Shown: positions 36,188 through 46,126, counted from the first letter of the stretch. The stretch: DNA of 64,000 nt from Okibacterium fritillariae (GCF_900167575.1 NZ_FUZP01000001.1:868001-932000), one strand, 5' to 3'. Notes: generated from the letters alone by a model not told the origin. Program-made: numbers and translations.

Positions 36188-39106
36188 ATGACACTCATCC
36201 TCGCCCTGTTTGCAGCGGTGTCTGTCGCGTCTCCGCTCCTCACCCGCTGGCTCTCGACCCGCGTCTTCTACGTCATCGCGCTGCTGCCGGCCGCCGTGTT
36301 CGGCATCACGCTCGCGCAGACTCCCACCATCGCCTCAGGCGGGGTGATCGAGGAGAAGATCGAGTGGATTCCGCAGCTCGGCATCGCCCTGACATCCCGC
36401 ATCGATGCGCTCGGCTGGCTCTTGGCCCTCGTCGTCACGGGTGTCGGCGCCCTCGTGCTCGTTTACTGCGCGCGCTACTTCGACGCCGATGAGCCTGGCC
36501 TCGGTCGTTTCGCGGGCCTGCTGCTGGCCTTCGCGGGCACCATGTACGGCCTCGTGACGAGCGACGACATCATCGTGATGTTCATGTACTGGGAGATCAC
36601 GAGCATCCTGTCCTACCTGCTCATCGGGCATTACACGGGGCGCAAAGAGTCGCGCGGTGCGGCGTTGCAGGCCCTGCTCGTCACGACATTCGGCGGGCTC
36701 GTCATGCTCGTCGGCGTGGTCATGATCTCGTCCTTCGCCGGGACGACGTCGATCGCCAGCATCGTTTCAGAGGCGCCGCAGGGTGCCGGGCCCACGGTCG
36801 CCATCCTGCTCATTCTGGTGGGCGCGCTGTCGAAGTCGGCTATCGTGCCGTTCCACTTCTGGTTGCCCGCGGCCATGGCCGCCCCCACACCCGTCAGCGC
36901 CTACCTGCACGCGGCCGCCATGGTGAAGGCCGGCATCTATCTGGTCGCACGTCTCGCGCCGGGCTATGCCGACATCCCGGGCTGGCAGGCTCTGCTCGTG
37001 GGCCTCGGCGTGTGGACCATGATCGTGGGCGCCTGGCGCAGCCTGCGGCAATACGACCTCAAACTCGTGCTCGCCTACGGCACGGTCTCGCAGCTCGGTT
37101 TCCTCATGGTGATCACGGGCTTCGGCTCTCGAGATGCCGCGCTGGCCGCCGCTGCGCTCCTGCTCGCCCACGCGCTCTACAAGGCCACACTCTTCCTCGT
37201 CGTCGGCATCATCGACCACCAGGCGGGCACGCGCGACTGGCGCAAACTCTCGGGGCTGTGGCGCAGCACGCCGTCGCTCTTCGTCATCACGGCCATCGCC
37301 GTCGCGTCGATGGCGGGCATCCCGCCGCTCCTCGGCTTCGTCGCCAAAGAAGCGGTCTTCGGGGCCTTCGTCGAGGCCGCCATCGAGGGCGACTTCTGGG
37401 GCTGGGTGGCGCTCGTCGGCACGGCCGTCGGCTCGGTGCTCACGGTGGCCTACAGCGCACGCTTCCTCTGGGGCGCATTCGGCAACCGAAAGAAGATCGT
37501 CCCCACCGAATTGCACACGGATGGCTGGGGCATCCAGTTCGCGCCCGCCTTCCTCGCGCTCGCAACCGTCGTCCTCGGCATCGCCGTCCCCCTGCTCGAC
37601 CCGCTGCTCGCGCTCTATGCCGACACCGTTCCGGGCGAGGGCCACTACCACCTGGCGCTCTGGCACGGACTCGAGCCCGCCCTCTTCATCAGCGCGGCCG
37701 TGCTCGTGCTCGGCGGCCTCTTGTTCTGGCGGCGCCGGGGTGTTGCTCGCTTGCAGGAGAAGGTGCCGCCGCTCGTCGACGCCAGCCGCGGCTACTGGGC
37801 CGCGACGCAGGGTGTCGACCGGTTGTCGGCCAAGATCACGATCTTCGCGCAGCGCGGCGGTCTCTCGCAGTACCTCTCGACCATCCTCGTGGTCTTCGTG
37901 CTGGCGCTCGGCCTGACGGCCACGCTCGGGCGCACGTGGCCCTCCGGCATCCGCTGGTTCGACTCGCCCGCGCAGCTCGTCGTCGCCGTGGTCATGGGCA
38001 TCGCCGCCATCGCCGCCGCGCTCGCCAAACAGCGCATGACGGCCGTGCTGCTCGCCGGTGTCACCGGTTTCGGCATGGTCGGACTGTTCGCCCTGCACGG
38101 CGCTCCCGACCTGGCGCTCACGCAGGCGCTCGTCGAAACCATCACGGTCGTCGTCTTCGTGCTCGTGCTGCGCCGCCTGCCCGTCAAGATCGCGCAACAC
38201 AACAAGCCCGAGCAGCGCACGCGGCGCCTGATCATCGGTGTGCTCGTCGGACTCGTGATGGGCACGATCGGCCTGATCGCGCTGGGCGCCAGGCAGGCGC
38301 CATCCATCGCCGCCGAGCTGCCGCGCCTGGCCTATGAAGAGGGCCACGGCCGCAACATCGTCAACGTCATGCTCGTCGACATCCGCGCGTGGGACACCAT
38401 GGGCGAGCTCTCGGTGCTCGTCGTCGTGGCCACGGGCATCGCGAGCCTGCTGTTCGTCTCGGGGCGCGCCAAGGCCCTGCCGCGGCTCAGTGGTTCGCGC
38501 AACCAGCGCCGGGCCGACAACCGCCGCAACGTGATCGACGACCCGCAGACCACCGAGCATCCCGAGAGCGTGCACCGCCAGTCGTGGCTGCTGGGTGGCC
38601 TCAAAGTGTCGAGCGAGAACCGCTCGGTGCTGCTCGAGGTGCTCGTGCGATTGCTGTTCCACCCCGCCATCGTCGTCAGCGTGTTCCTGCTCTTCGTCGG
38701 CCATAACTCGCCGGGCGGCGGGTTCGCGGGCGGTCTGCTCGCCGGTCTGGCGCTCGTGTTCCGCTATCTCGCGGGCGGACGATACGAACTCGGTGAGGCC
38801 GCTCCCATCGACCCGGGCAAGGTGCTCGGCGTGGGCGTGCTGCTCGCCGTGGGCACGGCCATCGGCTCGCTCTTCTTCGGCGGCGAGATCCTGCAATCGG
38901 CCTACCTCGAAGCGGATGTGCCCGTGCTCGGCCATCTCTCGATCGGAACCTCGTCGATCTTCGACGTGGGCGTCTACCTCGTGGTCATCGGCCTGACGCT
39001 CGACATCCTGCGCTCGCTGGGCGCCGAGGTCGACCGCCAGCAGGAGGACACCGACCTCGAGGCCGGCACCGACGACGACTTCACGCCCGCGGAGGTGCGC
39101 CCGTGA
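36188..39106 (+). CDS. mnhA: Na+/H+ antiporter subunit A (MrpA, fused MrpB-like C-terminus)
   Basis: This 972-residue membrane protein is the largest subunit of the Mrp cation/proton antiporter. The N-terminal two thirds resemble NuoL (MYWEITSILSYLLIGHYTG, VPFHFWLPAAMAAPTPVSAYLHAA). The C-terminal part contains MnhB-like segments (HNSPGGGFAGGLLAGLALVF), so A and B are one chain as in other actinobacteria. The ATG follows AGGAGA. It starts a six-gene operon in which every boundary overlaps. Role: sodium and pH homeostasis. Confidence 0.95.
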   Translation: MTLILALFAAVSVASPLLTRWLSTRVFYVIALLPAAVFGITLAQTPTIASGGVIEEKIEWIPQLGIALTSRIDALGWLLALVVTGVGALVLVYCARYFDADEPGLGRFAGLLLAFAGTMYGLVTSDDIIVMFMYWEITSILSYLLIGHYTGRKESRGAALQALLVTTFGGLVMLVGVVMISSFAGTTSIASIVSEAPQGAGPTVAILLILVGALSKSAIVPFHFWLPAAMAAPTPVSAYLHAAAMVKAGIYLVARLAPGYADIPGWQALLVGLGVWTMIVGAWRSLRQYDLKLVLAYGTVSQLGFLMVITGFGSRDAALAAAALLLAHALYKATLFLVVGIIDHQAGTRDWRKLSGLWRSTPSLFVITAIAVASMAGIPPLLGFVAKEAVFGAFVEAAIEGDFWGWVALVGTAVGSVLTVAYSARFLWGAFGNRKKIVPTELHTDGWGIQFAPAFLALATVVLGIAVPLLDPLLALYADTVPGEGHYHLALWHGLEPALFISAAVLVLGGLLFWRRRGVARLQEKVPPLVDASRGYWAATQGVDRLSAKITIFAQRGGLSQYLSTILVVFVLALGLTATLGRTWPSGIRWFDSPAQLVVAVVMGIAAIAAALAKQRMTAVLLAGVTGFGMVGLFALHGAPDLALTQALVETITVVVFVLVLRRLPVKIAQHNKPEQRTRRLIIGVLVGLVMGTIGLIALGARQAPSIAAELPRLAYEEGHGRNIVNVMLVDIRAWDTMGELSVLVVVATGIASLLFVSGRAKALPRLSGSRNQRRADNRRNVIDDPQTTEHPESVHRQSWLLGGLKVSSENRSVLLEVLVRLLFHPAIVVSVFLLFVGHNSPGGGFAGGLLAGLALVFRYLAGGRYELGEAAPIDPGKVLGVGVLLAVGTAIGSLFFGGEILQSAYLEADVPVLGHLSIGTSSIFDVGVYLVVIGLTLDILRSLGAEVDRQQEDTDLEAGTDDDFTPAEVRP

Positions 39107-39609
39107 CCGCTTCGCTCACCCTCGTCGTCCTGATGGCCGTCATGTACGGCACGGGCATCTACGTCATGCTCGAACGCAGCCTGACGCGACTCTTGATCGG
39201 CTTCCTGCTGGTCGGTAACGCAACGAACATCCTCATCTTCTTGATGAGCGGCCCGAGCGGCAGCGCGCCCATCGTCACGGGCACCGCCGCTGACGAGAAC
39301 ATGGTCGACCCCGTGCCGCAGGTGCTCATGCTGACGGCCATCGTGATCAACTTCGGTGTCGTCGCCTTCATCCTGGCGCTCGTCTACCGCTCCTGGTGGT
39401 TGGCCCAGCTGGGTGACGAGGGCGACACGCTCACCGACGAACACGCGGGCGAGACCGAGGCCTCGACCGAGGCGGCCTTCGCAGCCGTCGACGAGGACGA
39501 TCTCGCCATTCAACAGGTGCTCGACGCGTCGAACGAACACGGCGACACCGACAGCGATTCCGGTCCCATCGAGGACGATCCCGAGGCACGAGAGAAGGAG
39601 CGCCGATGA
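39103..39609 (+). CDS. mnhC: Na+/H+ antiporter subunit C
   Basis: A NuoK-like subunit of 168 residues with three membrane helices, starting with GTG 39103 inside the upstream stop. GIYVMLERSLTRLLIGFLLVGNATNILIF is typical of MrpC. The acidic hydrophilic tail (about residues 105-168) is longer than in many homologues. The stop overlaps the ATG of mnhD. Confidence 0.93.
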   Translation: MTASLTLVVLMAVMYGTGIYVMLERSLTRLLIGFLLVGNATNILIFLMSGPSGSAPIVTGTAADENMVDPVPQVLMLTAIVINFGVVAFILALVYRSWWLAQLGDEGDTLTDEHAGETEASTEAAFAAVDEDDLAIQQVLDASNEHGDTDSDSGPIEDDPEAREKERR

Positions 39610-41165
39610 ACGCCCTGGTCCCTCTCGTCGTCACCATCCCGCTGCTGGGTGCCGCGATCGCCCTCATCTTCGGCCACCGGCCGCGCATCCAGATCGCCAT
39701 CAGCTCGCTCGCCCTCACGGCCGTCACGATCATCAGCGCCGTGCTGCTCGTCTGGGTCGACACGCACGGCACCGTCGTGGTCAACGTGGGAGCCTGGCAG
39801 CCGCCGTGGGGCATCGTGCTCGTCGTCGACCGCCTCTCGGCCATCATGCTGCTGGTCTCGGCGCTCATGCTGCTCGGCGTGCTCATCTTCTCGATCGGGC
39901 AAGGCGTGGCCGACAACCACGACGAGACGCCCGTGTCGATCTTCCACCCGACCTACCTCGTGCTGGCGGCCGGACTGTTCGACGCCTTCGTGGCGGGCGA
40001 CCTGTTCAACATGTACGTGGGCTTCGAGATGCTGCTGGCGGCGAGCTATGTGCTGCTGACGCTCGGGGGAACGGGCGCCCGCATCCGAGCCGGCGTCACC
40101 TACATCGTGATCAGCCTGATGTCGTCGCTGCTGTTCCTGGCCTCCATCGCGCTCATCTACGGCGCAACCGGCACGGTCACGATCGCCCTCATCGCCGAAC
40201 GCGTGCGCGACCTGCCGCCCGATGTGCAGCTCATCCTGTGCTGCGCGCTGCTGCTCGGGTTCGCCGTCAAGGCCGCCGTGTTCCCGGTGTCGTTCTGGCT
40301 GCCGGACTCCTACCCCACGGCCCCCGCGCCCGTCACCGCCGTGTTCGCGGGTTTGCTCACCAAGGTGGGTGTCTACGCGATCATCCGCACCGACACCGTG
40401 CTCTTCACGGATGTGCCACTCGCCGTGCCATTGATGATCGTGGCGTTCTTCACGCTGCTCATCGGCATCTTCGGCGCACTCGCGCAGGCCGATATCAAGC
40501 GTCTGCTGTCGTTCACGCTCGTCAGCCACATCGGCTACATGATCTTCGGCATCGCCGTCGGGTCCGAGCTCGGCATGACGGCCACGATCTACTACGTGGT
40601 GCATCACATCATCGTGCAGACCACGTTGTTCCTCGCCATCGGGCTCGTCGAGCGCATCGGTGGAACGGCGTCGATCTCGCGGCTGGGCGGCATGCTCAAG
40701 GCATCCCCGTTCGTGGCCATTCTCTTCTTCATCGGCGCCATGAACCTGGGCGGCATTCCGCCGTTCTCGGGCTTCCTCGGCAAGGTGGGGCTCTTCCAGG
40801 CGGGCGTGCAGCTGAACGACCCGCTGGCCTGGATTCTGATCGGTGCCGGCGCGGCCACGTCGCTGCTCACGCTCTACGCGCTCATGCGCGTGTGGAACAT
40901 GGGCTTCTGGCGCCGCAAAGACGAGGTCAAGAACTACGAGTCGCCCCTCATCCAGTCGCTCGCCGAGAACCCCGACGACGCCGGCGAGATCGATCGCAAG
41001 CACACGCCGCGCCTCATGATCGCCGCCACCACAGGCATGGTGCTGCTGAGCCTGTCGCTCACGGTCTTCGCCGGCCCGCTCTTCGACCTCGCCAACCGCG
41101 CGGCCGTGGCCAACGAGAACCACTCGAACTACGTCGACGCCGTGTTCCCGGGAGGTGTGGAATGA
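39606..41165 (+). CDS. mnhD: Na+/H+ antiporter subunit D
   Basis: A 519-residue NuoN/NuoM-like subunit with about 14 helices. Conserved elements are FNMYVGFEMLLAASYVLL with the proton-path Glu, FPVSFWLPDSYPTAPAPVTAVFAGLLTKVG with the key Lys, and HIGYMIFGIAVG. It overlaps both neighbours by 4 nt. The C-terminal loop NPDDAGEIDRKHTP is cytosolic. Confidence 0.95.
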   Translation: MNALVPLVVTIPLLGAAIALIFGHRPRIQIAISSLALTAVTIISAVLLVWVDTHGTVVVNVGAWQPPWGIVLVVDRLSAIMLLVSALMLLGVLIFSIGQGVADNHDETPVSIFHPTYLVLAAGLFDAFVAGDLFNMYVGFEMLLAASYVLLTLGGTGARIRAGVTYIVISLMSSLLFLASIALIYGATGTVTIALIAERVRDLPPDVQLILCCALLLGFAVKAAVFPVSFWLPDSYPTAPAPVTAVFAGLLTKVGVYAIIRTDTVLFTDVPLAVPLMIVAFFTLLIGIFGALAQADIKRLLSFTLVSHIGYMIFGIAVGSELGMTATIYYVVHHIIVQTTLFLAIGLVERIGGTASISRLGGMLKASPFVAILFFIGAMNLGGIPPFSGFLGKVGLFQAGVQLNDPLAWILIGAGAATSLLTLYALMRVWNMGFWRRKDEVKNYESPLIQSLAENPDDAGEIDRKHTPRLMIAATTGMVLLSLSLTVFAGPLFDLANRAAVANENHSNYVDAVFPGGVE

Positions 41166-41767
41166 GCGCCTCGAACACCGGATCGAACTCCGGCCCCACA
41201 CGCTCGATCGTCAGCCAGATCACGCTGTTGCTCGGCCTCGTCGTGCTGTGGTGCCTGCTCTGGGGCAAGGCGGATGTCCTCACCATCGTCACGGGCGTCG
41301 TGCTCGCCGTGCTCGTCTCCCTCGTGTTCTACCTGCCCGCCGTGCAACTCTCGGGCCGCGTGAATGTGCTCTGGGCCGCCTACTTCTTCGGCCGGCTCGT
41401 CGTCGACATCGTGCGCGCCTCGGCGCAGATCACGTGGCTCGTGACGAAACCCACCTATTCGCCCAGCAACGCCATCATCGAGGTGCCGCTCTCCACGCGA
41501 TCCGACCTCATCATGTCGGCCACAGCCGAGGCCATCTCGCTCGTGCCAGGGTCGATCGTGGTCGACCTCGACCGCGCCAACTCGGTGCTCTACCTGCACT
41601 CGCTCGACACGCACGACGAGGCGGATGTCGACCGCGTCCTCCGTGAGGCGCTCGGCACCGAGCGGCGGCTCGTCATGGCCTTCGGGTCGCGCGACGACGT
41701 CGACCGCGTGTGTGCGCGCGACGCGGGTGCGACGCCGACCGCCCGTGCGACAGAAGGGAACAGCTGA
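41162..41767 (+). CDS. mnhE: Na+/H+ antiporter subunit E
   Basis: This 201-residue subunit has a short Ser/Asn-rich start, two to three helices and the MrpE soluble domain with SNAIIEVPLSTRSDLIMSAT and AISLVPGSIVVDLD. It starts at ATG 41162 in the mnhD stop and ends sharing one base with the mnhF ATG. Confidence 0.93.
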   Translation: MSASNTGSNSGPTRSIVSQITLLLGLVVLWCLLWGKADVLTIVTGVVLAVLVSLVFYLPAVQLSGRVNVLWAAYFFGRLVVDIVRASAQITWLVTKPTYSPSNAIIEVPLSTRSDLIMSATAEAISLVPGSIVVDLDRANSVLYLHSLDTHDEADVDRVLREALGTERRLVMAFGSRDDVDRVCARDAGATPTARATEGNS

Positions 41768-42030
41768 TGCTCGCCGTTGTCATCGTGATCACCGTGCTCT
41801 TCGGGGCCGGCGCGCTCGCCGCCGTCTACCGCATCATCAAGGGGCCCAGCCTGCTCGACCGGGTGATCGCCTCGGATGTGCTCGTCGCCACCGTGATGTG
41901 CGCGCTGGGCGCCGAGATGGCGCTCAACCATCACGCCGACAACCTGCCCGTGTTGCTGGCCCTGGCGATGTTCGCGGTGCTCGGGTCGATCAGCGTGGCC
42001 CGCTTTATGGCGAAGCAGGACGACGCATGA
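41767..42030 (+). CDS. mnhF: Na+/H+ antiporter subunit F
   Basis: An 87-residue subunit with three helices. GPSLLDRVIASDVLVATVMC is the MrpF signature. I took the ATG at 41767 (TGATG overlap with mnhE) rather than a longer upstream frame that adds non-conserved residues. Confidence 0.93.
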   Translation: MLAVVIVITVLFGAGALAAVYRIIKGPSLLDRVIASDVLVATVMCALGAEMALNHHADNLPVLLALAMFAVLGSISVARFMAKQDDA

Positions 42031-42470
42031 TCGGCGCAGCTCTGGTCTCCTCTGCCGCCGCCGCCGCGACGGCCGCCACGAGCACGGCGCCCGAGATCAC
42101 GCCGCGCATCCCCGAATTCAGTGGCGACCCTATCCGCGACACCTTCACGGTGCTGCTGGTCATGGTCGGTGCCGTCATGTGCTTCGCGGCCGGCGTGGGC
42201 CTCCTGCGTTTCCCCGATGTGCTTTCCCGTCTCCACGCGGCCACGAAGCCTCAGGTGCTGGGCCTGCTCGCCATCACCGCGGATGTCGCGGTCTCGACGC
42301 CCACGGTCGGCAACATCACGCTCGCCATCGCCATCATCCTGTTCCAGTCGCTGACGGCGCCCATCTCGGCCCACATGGTGGCGCGGGCGGCCTACCGCAC
42401 ACACCACGTGCGGCACGACCTGCTCATCCGCGACGATCTGCTCAACCGGGAAGACCTGCAGCAGCCGTAG
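42027..42470 (+). CDS. mnhG: Na+/H+ antiporter subunit G
   Basis: A 147-residue last subunit with three helices and the MrpG motif GLLRFPDVLSRLHAATKPQVLG. An Ala/Thr-rich N-terminus precedes TM1. It ends the operon; no hairpin terminator is clear, but tandem repeats follow. Confidence 0.93.
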   Translation: MIGAALVSSAAAAATAATSTAPEITPRIPEFSGDPIRDTFTVLLVMVGAVMCFAAGVGLLRFPDVLSRLHAATKPQVLGLLAITADVAVSTPTVGNITLAIAIILFQSLTAPISAHMVARAAYRTHHVRHDLLIRDDLLNREDLQQP

Positions 42471-42479
42471 CCCGCCCGG

Positions 42480-42533
42480 CCGTTCGAATCGACCTGGCCG
42501 TCCAAACCGACCTGGTCGTTCGAGCCGACCTTT
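42480..42533. repeat. Three tandem 18-bp repeats after mnhG
   Basis: Three 18-bp units of the form CCGTTCGAATCGACCTGG, diverged at three to five positions each, follow the mnhG stop by 9 nt. They fill the gap between convergent mnhG and nagA. They could act as a weak terminator or be a simple duplication. Confidence 0.7.
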
Positions 42534-42556
42534 CTCGAACCCGCCGATCCGTGTCA

Positions 42557-42584
42557 GCTCAGACGCGGGTGCTCAGACGCGGGT
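42557..42584. repeat. Exact 14-bp tandem duplication at the nagA 3' end
   Basis: GCTCAGACGCGGGT occurs twice head to tail; the second copy contains the nagA stop codon. Both copies could supply the same stop in frames 14 bp apart. It points to a recent slippage event. Confidence 0.75.
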
Positions 42585-43730
42585 GCCGGCGACCCAGACG
42601 GCCGCAACCTGCAGCGACTCGTCGAGGAGCACGGCGTCGGCCGCGAACCCGACGCCGAGGTGCCCGAGATCGTTCTCTCGGCCCAGGGCGCGAGCCGGCG
42701 TTGCCGTCAGCGCCTCCACGGCGACCTCGAGCGGCACACCCGCGTCGCGCGTCATGACGCGCAGCGCCTCGTCCTGTGTCAGCGTCGATCCGGCGATCGA
42801 TCCGCCGTCCGCGAGGCGCGCAATGCCCTCCCGCACATCCACGGCCAGGCCGCCGAGCGAATACCGCCCGTCGGCCGCACCCGCCGCCGCCATCGCGTCG
42901 GTCACGAGCGCCACCCGCCCGGGCGCCTCGGCGAACGCCAGGCGCAACATGCGCGGATGCACGTGCACCCCGTCGGCGATGAGCTCGAGCGTCACGCGCT
43001 CGTCGTCGAACGCCGCCGCGACGGGCCCGGGGGAGCGGTGCTGCAAACCGTGCATGGCGTTGAACGTGTGGGTCAGGATGCTGGCCCCCGCGTCGAATGC
43101 CGCCCGGGTCTGGTCGTAGTCCGCGTCGGTGTGCCCCACGGCCACGCGCGCGCCCGACTCCGTGAACCGGGCGATGGCGTCGTGTGCGCCCGGACGCTCG
43201 GGGGCGATGGTCACCTGACGCAGGGTGCCGGCTGCCGCCTCGATCAGATGCTCGATGCTCGAGGCATCCGCGGGTCGCAGCAGGGACTCGGTGTGTGCAC
43301 CCTTGTGCCCCGGGTCGAGAAACGGGCCCTCGAGGTGCGAACCCAGAATCGACGGGTCGGAGGCGGTGAGCCGCGCGATCTCGGCCACGCGGGCGGCGAG
43401 GTCCTCGATCGAGGCCGTGACGAGGGACAGCACCGAACGGGTCGTGCCCGAACGGCGGTGCACGAGGAGGGCGCGGGAGATGGCATCCGCACCGTCGTCG
43501 AAGGCCGCGCCGTTGCCGCCGTGACCGTGCAGGTCGATGAAGCCGGGGGTGAGAACGAGGCGGCTGGCGTCGACGACATCGGCCGTGGGCGCGGCGCTGA
43601 GCTCATGCCATCCATCACCCCGCCCGGCGTGCGTGACGAGGCCGCCGTCGAGGCACACCCAGGCGTCGGTGACCCGGCGCGAGTGGTCGATGAGGGTGGC
43701 CGAATGGATGATCGTGGGCAAGGCGTTCAC
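42573..43730 (-). CDS. nagA: N-acetylglucosamine-6-phosphate deacetylase
   Basis: This 385-residue amidohydrolase removes acetate from GlcNAc-6-phosphate. Metal and active-site motifs are intact: LTPGFIDLHGHGG, HLEGPFLDPGHKGAH, GHTDADYDQ, THTFNAMHGLQHRSPG and the catalytic Asp in LVTDAMAAAG. The GTG at 43730 lies 7 nt after a TAGTGT -10 element with no ribosome site. It supplies the step missing from the amino-sugar operon at 22-30 kb and is divergent from the glyA riboswitch. Confidence 0.95.
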   Translation of the reverse strand: MNALPTIIHSATLIDHSRRVTDAWVCLDGGLVTHAGRGDGWHELSAAPTADVVDASRLVLTPGFIDLHGHGGNGAAFDDGADAISRALLVHRRSGTTRSVLSLVTASIEDLAARVAEIARLTASDPSILGSHLEGPFLDPGHKGAHTESLLRPADASSIEHLIEAAAGTLRQVTIAPERPGAHDAIARFTESGARVAVGHTDADYDQTRAAFDAGASILTHTFNAMHGLQHRSPGPVAAAFDDERVTLELIADGVHVHPRMLRLAFAEAPGRVALVTDAMAAAGAADGRYSLGGLAVDVREGIARLADGGSIAGSTLTQDEALRVMTRDAGVPLEVAVEALTATPARALGRENDLGHLGVGFAADAVLLDESLQVAAVWVAGTRV

Positions 43731-43737
43731 GCTGGCA

Positions 43738-43743
43738 ACACTA
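43738..43743 (-). promoter_or_regulatory. -10 element TAGTGT of nagA
   Basis: TAGTGT on the minus strand ends 7 nt before the nagA GTG, a leaderless layout. Confidence 0.45.
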
Positions 43744-43766
43744 GCGTTCGACCGGGCCGCCGCTGC

Positions 43767-43772
43767 TATGCT
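43767..43772 (+). promoter_or_regulatory. -10 element TATGCT of the riboswitch-glyA transcript
   Basis: TATGCT lies about 25 nt before the riboswitch core, so RNA would start near 43779 and include the whole aptamer. The -35 element is not clear. Confidence 0.4.
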
Positions 43773-43795
43773 GGACCGGTCGCAACTGGCGTAGT

Positions 43796-43881
43796 GACGG
43801 ATCGTGAGCAGCTGGCGCATCCGCCCGAGATGGTTACCATCGGGGAGCGACTGACACGGATTCGGCCGCACGCCTGGGCCG
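43796..43881 (+). ncRNA. ZTP (pfl) riboswitch upstream of glyA-folD
   Basis: The core shows the ZTP aptamer elements in order: GGATCGTGA, CTGGCG, the hairpin GATGGTTACCATC, GGGGAGCGA, then after a short linker the conserved 3' part GCCTGGGC (43872-43879). ZTP riboswitches sense ZMP/ZTP, the AICAR signal of 10-formyl-THF shortage, and activate one-carbon genes; glyA and folD are the classic targets. No terminator hairpin with a U tract is seen between aptamer and start, so control may be at translation of the TTG-initiated glyA. Confidence 0.9.
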
Positions 43882-43928
43882 ATACGAGAACCGATTGTTC
43901 CGTCAACTGTGTCTAAAAGGAGCCAGTT

Positions 43929-45200
43929 TTGTCTTCCACCTTCAACGCCCCCCTGGCCGAGGTCGATCCTCAGATCGCCGAAGTCCTCGAGCTCGAACTG
44001 GGTCGCCAGCGCGACTACCTCGAGATGATCGCGAGCGAGAACTTCGTTCCGCGCGCCATCCTGCAGGCCCAGGGTTCGGTTCTCACTAACAAATACGCCG
44101 AGGGCTACCCCGGTCGTCGTTACTACGGCGGCTGCGAATACGTCGACATCGCCGAGAGCCTCGCCATCGAGCGGGCCAAGAGCCTGTTCGGCGCCAACTT
44201 CGCCAACGTGCAGCCGCACTCGGGTGCGTCGGCCAACGCCGCCGTGCTGAGCGCCATCGCCACGCCGGGCGACACCATCCTCGGCCTCGAGCTGTCGCAC
44301 GGTGGCCACCTCACCCACGGCATGAAGCTCAACTTCTCGGGCAAGCTCTACAACGCCGTCTCCTACGGCGTCGACCCCGAGACCTTCCTCGTCGACATGA
44401 ACGTCGTCCGTGAGAAGGCGCTCGAGCACAAGCCGCAGGTCATCATCGCCGGCTGGTCGGCCTACCCGCGTCAGCTCGACTTCGCGGCCTTCCGCGCCAT
44501 CGCCGACGAGGTGGGCGCCAAGCTCTGGGTCGACATGGCGCACTTCGCCGGCCTCGTCGCCGCGGGCCTGCACCCGTCGCCCGTGCCCTTCGCCGACGTC
44601 GTGTCCTCCACCGTGCACAAGACCATCGGCGGCCCGCGCTCGGGCTTCATCCTGTCGAACGACGCCGACATCGCCAAGAAACTCAACAGCAACGTGTTCC
44701 CCGGCCAGCAGGGCGGCCCGCTCATGCACGTCATCGCGGCCAAGGCCACGTCCTTCCTGCTCGCGGCGCAGCCCGAGTTCGTCGACCGCCAGGAGCGCAC
44801 CCTGCGCGGTGCCGCCATCCTGGCCGACCGCCTCACCGCCGACGACTCGCGCGAAGCCGGCGTCGACGTGCTCACGGGGGGCACCGACGTGCACCTCGTG
44901 CTCGCCGACCTGCGCACCTCGCCGCTCGACGGCAAGCAGGCCGAAGACGCCCTCCACGAGGTGGGCATCACGGTCAACCGCAACTCGGTTCCCTTCGACC
45001 CGCGCCCGCCCATGGTCACATCGGGCCTGCGCATCGGCACGCCCGCCCTCGCCACGCGCGGTTTCGGCGACGCCGAGTTCACCGAGGTGTCGGATGTCAT
45101 CGCCGCGGCCCTGCGCCCCGACGCCGACCTCTCGTCCCTGCGCGCGCGCGTCAAGACGCTGACCGACGCGTTCCCGCTCTACCCCGGCCTCGAGCAGTAG
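43929..45200 (+). CDS. glyA: Serine hydroxymethyltransferase (TTG start)
   Basis: This 423-residue PLP enzyme converts serine and THF to glycine and methylene-THF. Motifs: [38 protein letters not shown], the active-site lysine in [13 protein letters not shown], and [16 protein letters not shown] at 43929 follows AAAAGGAG at 7 nt spacing and matches homologue N-termini. It sits 48 nt after the ZTP riboswitch and 8 nt before folD. Confidence 0.95.
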   Translation: MSSTFNAPLAEVDPQIAEVLELELGRQRDYLEMIASENFVPRAILQAQGSVLTNKYAEGYPGRRYYGGCEYVDIAESLAIERAKSLFGANFANVQPHSGASANAAVLSAIATPGDTILGLELSHGGHLTHGMKLNFSGKLYNAVSYGVDPETFLVDMNVVREKALEHKPQVIIAGWSAYPRQLDFAAFRAIADEVGAKLWVDMAHFAGLVAAGLHPSPVPFADVVSSTVHKTIGGPRSGFILSNDADIAKKLNSNVFPGQQGGPLMHVIAAKATSFLLAAQPEFVDRQERTLRGAAILADRLTADDSREAGVDVLTGGTDVHLVLADLRTSPLDGKQAEDALHEVGITVNRNSVPFDPRPPMVTSGLRIGTPALATRGFGDAEFTEVSDVIAAALRPDADLSSLRARVKTLTDAFPLYPGLEQ

Positions 45201-45208
45201 GCGCCGCC

Positions 45209-46093
45209 GTGACCGCGATCACACTGGATGGCGTCGCCACCGCAACGGCCATCAAATCCGAGTTGCGCGAGCGCATCGACGTGCTGCGGGCGTCGGGCAA
45301 GCTCGCCGGGCTCGGCACGCTGCTCGTCGGCGACGACCCGGGCTCGCGCTCCTATGTCGCCGGCAAACACCGCGACTGTGCCGAAGTGGGCATCGAGTCG
45401 GTGCGCGTCGATCTGCCGGGCACCGCGTCGGCAGCCGACATCCGCGCCGCCATCGCCGACCTCAATGCGGCCCCCGAGGTGACGGGCTACATCGTGCAGC
45501 TGCCGTTGCCCGCGGGCATCGACGAGAACGAGATGCTCGAGCTCATCGACCCCGACAAGGACGCCGACGGCCTGCACCCGACCAACCTGGGGCGCCTCGT
45601 GCTGGGCGTCGAGGGCGAGTTGACCTCGCCGCTGCCGTGCACGCCCGCCGGAATCGTCGAGCTGCTGAAGCGCTACGACGTGCCGCTCGCGGGCAAGCAC
45701 GTCACGGTCGTGGGCCGCGGGCTCACCGTCGGGCGCCCGCTCGGGCTGCTGCTCACGCGCAAGGGTGTCGACGCCACCGTCACGCTCACGCACTCCCGCA
45801 CGGTCGACCTGGCCGCCGAGGTGCGCCGAGCCGACGTCGTCGTGGCCGCCGTGGGCGTGCCGCACCTCGTGAAGCCCGACTGGGTGAAGCCGGGCGCCGC
45901 CGTGCTCGACGTGGGCGTCACCCGCGTGGGCACCACCGAAAGCGGTAAGGCCAAGCTGGCCGGCGACATCGACCCGGGCGTCTGGGATGTCGCGGGGCAC
46001 CTCTCGCCCAACCCGGGCGGCGTCGGCCCTATGACGCGTGCCCTGCTCGTCTCCAACGTGGTTCAGGCCGCGGAGCGCAACGCGCGCCGCTGA
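45209..46093 (+). CDS. folD: Methylene-THF dehydrogenase / methenyl-THF cyclohydrolase
   Basis: This 294-residue bifunctional enzyme makes 10-formyl-THF. Motifs: [22 protein letters not shown] (with the catalytic Lys), [46 protein letters not shown] and [15 protein letters not shown]. The GTG start follows glyA by 8 nt, so it is co-transcribed and probably under the same riboswitch. A terminator follows. Confidence 0.96.
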   Translation: MTAITLDGVATATAIKSELRERIDVLRASGKLAGLGTLLVGDDPGSRSYVAGKHRDCAEVGIESVRVDLPGTASAADIRAAIADLNAAPEVTGYIVQLPLPAGIDENEMLELIDPDKDADGLHPTNLGRLVLGVEGELTSPLPCTPAGIVELLKRYDVPLAGKHVTVVGRGLTVGRPLGLLLTRKGVDATVTLTHSRTVDLAAEVRRADVVVAAVGVPHLVKPDWVKPGAAVLDVGVTRVGTTESGKAKLAGDIDPGVWDVAGHLSPNPGGVGPMTRALLVSNVVQAAERNARR

Positions 46094-46126
46094 AGCTCTT
46101 GAACTGCGGCTCGCAGCCGCACGCGA

